64,000 bases of DNA from the NCBI RefSeq assembly GCF_040958095.1, contig NC_091188.1, positions 8,612,736-8,676,735 on the forward strand, read 5' to 3'. Positions 58,499-64,000 of the stretch are shown in pieces (the stretch's first letter is position 1; each line of letters opens with the position of its first letter). The translations under genes were made by a program, and so were the position numbers. The notes under the pieces are model-generated. The model did no database searches. It was given only the letters and a program-made list of their open reading frames with translations, and was not told where the DNA came from. The DNA comes from Procambarus clarkii (taxonomy: Eukaryota > Arthropoda > Malacostraca > Decapoda > Cambaridae).

Positions 58499-59402
58499 AT
58501 GATGGCAGGTGTCTATGATGGCTATCTCTGTCATACAAGGCAGAGAGGCAGGTGTCTATGATGGCTATCTCTGTCATACAAGGCACAGAGGCAGGTGTCT
58601 GTGATGGCTATCTCTGTCATACAAGGCAGAGAGGCAGGTGTCTATGATGGTTATCTCTGTCATACAAGGCACAGAGGCAGGTGTCTATGATGGCTATCTC
58701 TGTCATACAAGGCAGAGAGGCAGGTGTTTATGATAGCTATCTCTGTCATACAAGGCTCAGAGGCAGGTGTCTATGATGGTTATCTCTGTCATACAAGGCA
58801 CAGAGGCAGGTGTTTATGATAGCTATCTCTGTCATACAAGGCTCAGAGGCAGGTGTCTATGATGGCTATCTCAGTCATACAAGGCAGAGAAGCAGGTGTC
58901 TATGATGGCTATCTCAGTCATACAAGGCACAGAGGCAGGTGTCTATGATGGCTATCTCAGTCATACAAGGCAGAGAAGCAGGTGTCTATGATGGCTATCT
59001 CAGTCATACAAGGCACAGAGGCAGGTGTCTATGATGGCTATCTCTGTCATACAAGGCACAGAGGCAGGTGTCTATGATGGCTATCTCTGTCATACAAGGC
59101 ACAGAGGCAGGTATCTATGATGGCTATCTCAGTCATACAAGGCAGAGAGGCAGGTGTCTATGATGGTTATCTCTGTCATACAAGGCACAGAGGCAGGTGT
59201 CTGTGATGGCTATCTCTGTCATACAAGGCACATAGGTAGGTGTCTATGATGGTTATCTCTGTCATACAAGGCACAGAGGCAGGTGTCTATGATGGTTATC
59301 TCTGTCATACAAGGCACAGAGGCAGGTGTCTATGATGGCTATCTCTGTCATACAAGGCACAGAGGCAGGTGTCTATGATGGCTATCTCTGTCATACAAGG
59401 CT
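58499..59402. repeat. 43-bp minisatellite, about 21 copies
   Basis: Unit contains AGGCAGGTGTCTATGATGGC, then 'tatctctgtcatacaaggca' and 'gag'. Variants ('cacag', 'cagtcat', 'tttatgatagc') recur in pairs, as expected from duplication of two- or three-unit blocks. Confidence 0.97.
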
Positions 59403-59590
59403 CTGTCATACAATACAGAAATCACAAAACACTTTATTCTGTCAAGCATTTCAGAAGTGCTTGGGTAGGCATCGTTCTGAGGCCAACTCTCGCAGTAGAG
59501 TGGTGATTGATGAAGATTAAGCCACCCAAGAGGCGGCACGGGCATGAATAGCCCGTAAGTCTCGCACTAGTGGTTACTGTTATTATATAT
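59403..59590. other. Unassigned sequence
   Basis: No recognised feature. Confidence 0.4.
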
Positions 59591-59682
59591 ATCGCCAGCT
59601 GTTGTTTGTTGTTTAAGATTCGCTACCTGGAACAAAAAGTTCCAAGTAGCACTGGTTATGGTGAGCCCGTAGTTTTTTTTTT
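59591..59682 (-). mobile_element. Dispersed repeat G, copy 2
   Basis: Minus strand: 'ctacgggctcaccataacca', 'gtgctacttggaactttttg', 'taggtagcgaatct'-like sequence and a CAACAAACAACAG end. Same order of words as copies 1 and 3. Confidence 0.72.
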
Positions 59683-60354
59683 CTCCGGATTCGACAGCTG
59701 AGTATATAGGGTGCTGAGGACGCTGGTGATGCTGTTGTCGCTCAGACTCTTGCTGAGATTGATCATGCAGCGCCTCATGACTATGCTGGAGGCTGTGAAG
59801 GACGCGATAAGGTGGCCACCTCCGATTTCCTATTACCAACACATTTATAACTTTACACTTGATGGATTGGACTCTAGTAGCCACTTGTTATATCATTCTT
59901 ACGGTTTGTCATGGGGTTTTTCCCCGTGTGAGTATATGGTGGTGTTCCCGCCCCAGGGCTGCTAACACCAGGGATGTTGTGGTCGAAGTCTTATGACATT
60001 TCAAACTAAAACAGAAAGTGTCGAAATTTTTTATACCTTCACTTTGGGGGATAAGACAATCGACGTGGCATAATTACTGTGAGCAACAGTGAGTATAATA
60101 ATTATTATTAAATGATTAGAACGGAGCGACAGTGACCATTATCACGGGACACAGACCAATAAAGACCAACTTCTTGGTTTTATGAACTAGTTCTTGGGGG
60201 GGAATGTGTGCAGACAGTGGGGAGGGGCAGTGCTGGCCCGGCCCACAAGGGAGAGCGGGCCGCACCGCTGTCTGGGAGCAAGATCATGGTGGTGAGAAGT
60301 GACCAGATGTCTGGAGTGTGTGTGTGTGTGTGGCATGTTTGTTGGGGAGCTGTC
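59683..60354. other. Unassigned sequence
   Basis: About 670 bases. An 84-codon plus frame (59711-59965) and minus frames have no known domain. Confidence 0.45.
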
Positions 60355-60566
60355 AGGTGGTTGGTGAAGGTGTGGTGGTGTTGATGAAGGTGTGGTGGTG
60401 TTGGTGAAGGTGTGGTGGTGTTGCTGAAGGTGTGGTGCTGCTGGTTGGTGGGGTGGTGGTGTTGGTGGGGTGGTGGTGTTGGTTGGTGAAGGTGTGGTGG
60501 TGCTGGTTGGTGGGGTGGTGGTGTTGGTTGGTGAGGGTGTGGTGGTGTTGGTTGCTGAAGGTGTGG
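60355..60566. repeat. G/T-rich minisatellite, irregular
   Basis: Repeats of GAAGGTGTGGTGGTGTTGGT with variable length (about 21-33 bp). Strongly purine/T-biased. Confidence 0.9.
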
Positions 60567-60599
60567 TGGACGATTGTAAAAGTGTGCCGATGGAAAGTA

Positions 60600-60682
60600 G
60601 AGGTAAGCTACGGGGTCGCCATAGTTCGTGCTACTTGGAACTTGTTCCGAGTAGCTGAATCTATGACAACAACAATGGGTAG
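60600..60682 (+). mobile_element. Dispersed repeat G, copy 3
   Basis: 'ctacggggtcgccatagttc', 'gtgctacttggaacttgttc', 'gagtagctgaatctatgac', then a CAACAACAA end. Confidence 0.72.
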
Positions 60683-61348
<666 letters not shown>

Positions 61349-61422
61349 ATCAACTGGATTTCTTAGGTTAATGGCCCAAATCACTGATAGTCACACATAA
61401 CATGACAAATACTCGACTCATG

Positions 61423-61498
61423 ATGTATACTCTATGATGTATACTCATGATGTATACTCATGATGTATACTTATGATGTATACTCATGATGTATACAC
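61423..61498. repeat. 13-bp tandem repeat, about 6 copies
   Basis: Unit ATGATGTATACTC, with one 'actct' expansion. Confidence 0.93.
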
Positions 61499-61617
61499 CC
61501 TCCTGGTCCCGTGACGCTCTTCACCGTCACGCCTGACCAGCCAGGCTCCAGCGGAGTGACTCGAGGTTTCTGGCTACTATAGGAGTGTGCAAAGCCATTT
61601 TATTTTTAATCTTGCCG

Positions 61618-61682
61618 CCTTGCGTCTTATCAGGTGACATTGCGTCTTATCAGGGGACATTGCGTCTTGTAAGAGGACATTC
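61618..61682. repeat. About 20-bp tandem repeat, 3 copies
   Basis: 'ttgcgtcttatcagggga' and variants. Confidence 0.85.
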
Positions 61683-61811
61683 ACTATAAGACTAGTCAAC
61701 TCAGGCGTCCCTGGGTAGGTCTGGTCACGGTGTTCACCTGTAACAAGCCCATTCGTATAGAAACCATTTAGAGATTTGAACAGGTGTGGAGGAAGTATGG
61801 GCTGCTCCCAT

Positions 61812-62006
61812 GGCGACCCGAGGCAGCCCTAACGGCCCGAGGCAGCCCTGACGGCCCGAGGCAGCCCTGACGGCCCGAGGCAGCCCTGACGGCCCGAGGC
61901 AGCCCTGACGGCCCGAGGCAGCCCTGACGGCCCGAGGCAGCCCTGACGGCCCGAGGCAGCCCTGACGGCCCGAGGCAGCCCTGACGGCCCGAGGCAGCCC
62001 TGACGG
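61812..62006. repeat. 19-bp minisatellite, about 10 copies
   Basis: Unit CCCGAGGCAGCCCTGACGG, nearly invariant and with two CpG sites per unit intact. The uniformity and retained CpG suggest a young or hypomethylated array. Confidence 0.96.
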
Positions 62007-62819
<813 letters not shown>

Positions 62820-62853
62820 CCTCCCGCCCCCCGCCCCCCGCCCCCCCCCCCCA
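62820..62853. repeat. C-rich run
   Basis: CCGCCCCCC-type low complexity. Confidence 0.9.
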
Positions 62854-62903
62854 TCCTGACCAGCCGACAATCAATATTGCTGGCCACATCCACAGGTGGC
62901 TCC

Positions 62904-63013
62904 GGTGGCCCATCCCCCACAGCCCATCCCCCACAGCCCATCCCCCACACCCCATCCCCCACACCCCATCCCCCACAGCCCATCCCCCACAGCCCATCCC
63001 CCACAGCCCACCC
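62904..63013. repeat. 14-bp minisatellite, about 8 copies
   Basis: Unit CCCATCCCCCACAG with a 'caccc' variant in the middle. Confidence 0.95.
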
Positions 63014-63069
63014 CATATGCCACACAATCTCCAATTCCTGCCTTGACTGTACAGTGCTGGTGTACTCAA

Positions 63070-63450
63070 GCTGCACACTGTACGTTGATGTGCTGTTGAT
63101 GCGGGTAGTGCTGGCTATGTTGTTGCTGGTGCTGCTACTGCTACTGGTGCTGGTGGTGCAACTGCTGCTACTGCTGCTGCTGGTGCTGCTGGTGGTGCTG
63201 CTGATGCTACTGCTGCTACTGCTGCTACTGGTGTTACTGGTGTTACTGGTACTGCTGCTACTGTTGCTACTAGTGTTACTGGCACTGCTGCTACTGGTGC
63301 TACTGGTGTTACTGGTACTGCTGCTACTGGTGCTACTGATGCTGCTGGTGCTACTGGTGCTGCTACTGGTGCTGCTACTGGTGTTGCTGATGCTACTGCT
63401 GCTACTGGTGCTGCTACTGGTGCTGCTACTGGTGCTGCCGATGATATTGC
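63070..63450. repeat. (CTG/CTA)n triplet-type repeat, about 380 bp
   Basis: Imperfect mix of CTG, CTA and GTG triplets ('gctgctactggtgctgctac'). It translates to Leu/Val on one strand and Ser/Thr/Asn on the other. There is no signal for a real membrane protein beyond composition. Confidence 0.93.
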
Positions 63451-64000
63451 TGATGCTTGCTCTCTGAGGCAACATTTGTCGGACTAGATATATCAGTCCG
63501 TCTGTCTGTTGATTCTTTCCTCCGAATTGCGGAATAATCTTTAGAACATTCATGCGGTAAATCCTATTCACATTTGTTTCTGGGAACCAGAAGACAGAGA
63601 GGCTGTGATCTGGCACAATACAAAGATATCAGACTCCGTCCCCCAAGATATCAGGACCTGCGTGTTTATCAGACGCTCGTCCTGTGATATATGCTCGCCC
63701 CTGAGCATATTTCTGGTGACGGTGGTATGCTCAGGACGAGGCTAGGGCTCTGAACATATCACTGTCAATTCAGCTTTTAATGATTGGAAGCGGTCAGTGT
63801 TGGAACGTCTTTGAATGGTGGATTCCCAAAAGGAGTTTTTTTTTTTTTGAGTCTAATTTGGCAGTCTGCTGAGAGATTCGGTAGGGTGAGCAGGTTAGTA
63901 TTGTTGTGGGGATTAGGATAGGATTAGGAGATTGGTCGTTGTTAGTTGATGTGATGTCTCGCCTGTTGAGGCTGCCTGTGACGTCTCTCCCGTTGACGTT
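63451..64000. other. Unassigned sequence to window end
   Basis: About 550 bases. 'gatatcag' words recur at 63625-63670. No gene or family is recognised. Confidence 0.45.

Overview
The window looks like intergenic or intronic DNA from a large, repeat-rich arthropod genome, most likely a decapod crustacean and perhaps a crayfish. This is an inference. It rests on repeated TTAGG runs (the arthropod telomere unit) scattered inside the sequence, a very high load of microsatellites and minisatellites, and several LINE and tRNA-derived SINE families that recur within the 64 kb. I found no host protein-coding gene, rRNA or functional tRNA that I can support. Almost every long open frame lies in a tandem repeat whose unit keeps several frames open.

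Tandem repeats. Adding up my own boundaries, about 19 kb (roughly 30%) is tandem repeat: (GT)n, (CT)n, (AT)n and (AAT)n tracts, plus more than 30 minisatellites with units of 10 to 78 bp. The largest lie at 1.77-3.15 kb (21 bp), 21.2-22.4 kb (30 bp), 24.4-25.3 kb (20 bp, repeated at 28.4-28.7 kb), 34.7-36.1 kb (19 bp, becoming a 38-bp higher-order unit), 37.4-38.4 kb (15 bp), 50.2-51.1 kb (32 bp), 53.1-54.0 kb (23 bp) and 58.5-59.4 kb (43 bp).

Mobile elements. LINE-A, a CR1/L2-like non-LTR retrotransposon, has about thirteen 5'-truncated pieces. The best copy is on the minus strand at 39.2-41.1 kb and keeps an open reverse transcriptase with FADD. Its 3' end is one or two copies of a 14-bp unit, AACTAGGTGAGTAC, running into (AC)n. 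LINE-B (RNase H plus a zinc knuckle) is at 14.6-15.35 and 32.7-33.1 kb. LINE-C C-terminal pieces are at 12.7-13.1 and 33.5 kb. Several tRNA-derived SINE families are present, and one (SINE-C) carries a LINE-A-like 3' tail. Palindromic non-autonomous elements also occur: FB1 (four copies of about 260 bp), FB2 (about 390 bp, carrying inverted TTAGG runs and lying between (AT)n tracts), FB4 (a 207-bp near-perfect palindrome) and several smaller hairpins.

Layout. 0-5 kb: LINE-A piece, FB1, 21-bp array, SINE-A, FB1. 5-8 kb: SINE-D, SINE-C, minisatellites. 8.2-9.2 kb: FB2 with AT tracts. 9.5-10.9 kb: two LINE-A pieces joined by AC. 11-16 kb: long GT tract, TTAGG array, LINE-C, CT tract, LINE-B. 16-18.2 kb: LINE-A, SINE-C, LINE-A. 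18.4-20 kb: FB1, then FB2 twice with AT tracts. 20-30.5 kb: mainly minisatellites and SINEs. 31-39 kb: minisatellites, LINE-B, SINE-C, FB1. 39-45 kb: a dense LINE-A cluster. 45-64 kb: minisatellites, SINE fragments and the FB4 palindrome.

The most interesting signals are the head-to-tail LINE-A chains linked through their AC tails, the alternation of FB2 with (AT)n, and the sharing of a 3' end between LINE-A and SINE-C. All family names (LINE-A, SINE-C, FB1 and so on) are my own labels; no database was searched.
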